This document shows positions 5,457-6,652 of a stretch of 6,652 bases of DNA, one piece after another; within the stretch, counting starts at the first letter, position 1, and each line of letters starts with the position of its first letter. The translations under genes and the position numbers were made by a program. The notes under the pieces are model-generated. The model was not told the origin of the DNA, made no database searches, and was given only the letters and a program-made list of their open reading frames with translations. Source of the DNA: Microcaldota archaeon (GTDB taxonomy: Archaea; Micrarchaeota; Micrarchaeia; Burarchaeales; Burarchaeaceae); the NCBI GenBank assembly GCA_003660965.1, contig QMVF01000044.1, positions 1 through 6,652 of the forward strand, given 5' to 3'.

Positions 5457-6652
5457 AAAACTCATATTGCGGCTTCTGCGATTCTATTATGGTGACGAAT
5501 ATGTACTGAATTATTGCTACTACCAAGAGAAATGAATAGAGGAAGCTGAGGTCCAGGCTTATGCTAAGGAATGAAAGTATGATTATGGCAAGTGCTATTC
5601 CCAGTGATGGTAAAATGATTCCGAATACCATGTAAAACATGCCGAGCGGGTTGAGCTTCTGACCATATGCCTTGAGCTCAGTTATCTGCTCCCGTGATAT
5701 CTGATCCAGCACTGCTTCCAGAGCTGCTGCCACATCAGAGCCAGAGCGTATGGAGTTTATAAGTTGAAGTATTACTCGCTTGAAGGACATGGAGGGATTG
5801 TCCTCTGCCACATCATGCATTGCAATATCCGTAGGTACTCCTGCATTTACCTGATCAACTATCTTTGCAAACTCGTTGCTGATCTCACCATAATCTCTGC
5901 TTATACTGAGCATCGCATCAAATAGCGGAACTCCTGCTTTTAGCTCAATAAGCATCTGCCTTCCTGCAAACACCAGCTCCCTATCAACCTCCCTTGCCCT
6001 CTTCTTTGCCTTTGCAACTGGATACTGCATTCTCCACATGAATGAAAGGGTGATTGCTATGGGGAATATAACTGCCAGCAGGTTCAAGCTCAGCCCCGCA
6101 ATATCAAGAATGAAGAAGCCCAAGACAGTAAGCATTACTCCCATTAAAGTAGCCATGATTATTGATTTCTGAATGAACAGAATCGGATCATCATCCATTC
6201 CCGCCTCGCGAAGTTTCTTGCGCAGGTGGGGGAATGATTTTGATATTACCTTGGCAAGACCCCTAACCATGTTTGAGGGCTGAGCTCGCGCAGGCTTTTT
6301 CTTGGGTTTCTTTGCAGGCGCCTCAGGCTTTTTCGAAACTACCGGCCTTTTTCTTTTTGGAGGGGCAGAAGGCGGTGCCAGCGGAGGCTTGGGAGTGGTT
6401 GGAGGCGGAGCGGGAGGCACTACAGGGCGCGCAAGAGGTGCCTTGGTTCTTGGTGCAGGTGCAATGTATTTTGGCGGAGGAGTAAGCGGCTTTGTGGGAG
6501 GCTTTTTCTTAACAACCGGCGAAGTCTGCTCTTTTTTGGGAGGACGCAGCGGCATCTTTTTCTTTTCTTTAACGCTGGGAGTTGGTTTGACAGGAGATGC
6601 GGGAGTCTTTGGAACTACTGGAGTAGGCGGAGTTGGCTGAACTATGTGCGCT
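5455..6652 (-). CDS. T2SSF-family membrane protein, TadB-like, with proline/lysine-rich N-terminal extension (5' end outside window)
   Basis: The C-terminal 270 residues form a single T2SSF platform protein. Numbering from the ATG at 6555, membrane helices lie at about 127-150, 156-174, 304-328 and 333-357. The cytoplasmic domain spans about 190-300, with AGRQMLIELKAGVPLFDAM (197-215) and SIRSGSDVAAALEAVLDQIS (268-287). In front are at least 127 low-complexity residues made largely of Pro, Lys, Ala, Val and Thr. The ATG at 6555 is probably not the start: it has no ribosome binding site, and the same frame continues without a stop for 32 more codons of identical composition to the window edge. 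The true N-terminus, perhaps another domain, is therefore missing. By the positive-inside rule the extension is cytoplasmic. The gene heads a tandem pair with the second T2SSF gene. The closest analogue is TadB of Tad pili; assignment to TadB rather than another FlaJ-like half is an inference. Confidence 0.9.
   Translation of the reverse strand, partial: AHIVQPTPPTPVVPKTPASPVKPTPSVKEKKKMPLRPPKKEQTSPVVKKKPPTKPLTPPPKYIAPAPRTKAPLARPVVPPAPPPTTPKPPLAPPSAPPKRKRPVVSKKPEAPAKKPKKKPARAQPSNMVRGLAKVISKSFPHLRKKLREAGMDDDPILFIQKSIIMATLMGVMLTVLGFFILDIAGLSLNLLAVIFPIAITLSFMWRMQYPVAKAKKRAREVDRELVFAGRQMLIELKAGVPLFDAMLSISRDYGEISNEFAKIVDQVNAGVPTDIAMHDVAEDNPSMSFKRVILQLINSIRSGSDVAAALEAVLDQISREQITELKAYGQKLNPLGMFYMVFGIILPSLGIALAIIILSFLSISLDLSFLYSFLLVVAIIQYIFVTIIESQKPQYEF
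6271..6652 (-). other. Low-complexity coding segment: Pro/Lys-rich linker
   Basis: Every codon of this segment belongs to the open frame of the TadB-like gene, and it encodes repeated short Pro-x-Pro, Lys-Pro and Pro-Pro elements without an exact tandem repeat. The plus strand is correspondingly rich in GGA, GGC and TGG triplets, which creates a spurious glycine-rich plus-strand frame. The segment ends just before M96-V97-R98, where normal sequence of the T2SSF protein begins. Its basic, extended character suggests a flexible tether in the cytoplasm. Confidence 0.8.

Noticed and set aside
6553..6555. ATG at 6555 as the true start of the TadB-like gene
   Set aside because: No ribosome binding site precedes it, and the frame with the same biased composition runs on to the window edge, so it is more likely an internal methionine.
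6302..6640. Glycine-rich plus-strand open frame of 112 codons
   Set aside because: It is the complement of the proline-rich linker (Pro codons CCN read as GGN on the other strand). The minus frame continues into a recognisable T2SSF protein, so the glycine-rich frame is an artefact.
1..6652. CRISPR arrays, tRNA or rRNA genes, insertion sequences and direct repeats
   Set aside because: No regularly spaced repeats, cloverleaf-like segments, transposase motifs or flanking terminal inverted repeats were seen on either strand; nearly all bases are accounted for by the five protein genes.

Overview
The window looks archaeal. It holds a single-subunit type IA topoisomerase of the archaeal TopA type. 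TATA-like elements lie about 26-29 bases before two start codons that have no Shine-Dalgarno sequence, which suggests leaderless transcripts. A GGTG-type ribosome binding site sits inside one operon, and there are two membrane proteins of the archaeal FlaJ/TadC (T2SSF) family. Small archaeal lineages such as the DPANN groups would fit, but nothing here fixes the lineage. No RNA gene, CRISPR array, insertion sequence or other mobile element was found, and no gene-free stretch exceeds 300 bases.

Layout. Positions 1-112 hold a strong TATATATA element just past the topoisomerase stop codon and the possible first codons of a minus-strand gene that leaves the window. Positions 113-2173 (minus) are topA, intact, with all catalytic motifs and two C-terminal four-cysteine zinc fingers. 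Positions 2174-2264 are a 91-base divergent promoter region serving topA and the plus-strand gene at 2265-4016. That gene encodes an unrecognised 583-residue secreted protein: a signal peptide, a long helical ectodomain rich in N-glycosylation sequons, one C-terminal membrane helix and a lysine-rich cytoplasmic tail. Its stop codon interlocks through a CTAG palindrome with the stop of the convergent gene to its right.

Positions 6652-4013 form one minus-strand operon that starts outside the window. It contains a T2SSF-domain protein with a very long proline/lysine-rich N-terminal extension (5' end not in the window), a second T2SSF-domain protein, and a DUF192 (UPF0127) lipoprotein. Spacing is 9 bases, then a 1-base stop/start overlap, so the three are very probably made together. 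Two single-domain T2SSF proteins in tandem resemble the TadB/TadC pair that forms the inner-membrane platform of Tad-type type IV filaments. The ATPase, pilins and prepilin peptidase expected for such a system would have to lie beyond the right edge or elsewhere.

The most interesting parts are the proline/lysine-rich extension, whose likely true start has been missed, the coupling of a DUF192 lipoprotein to the platform genes, and the unrecognised sequon-rich surface protein that faces the operon.
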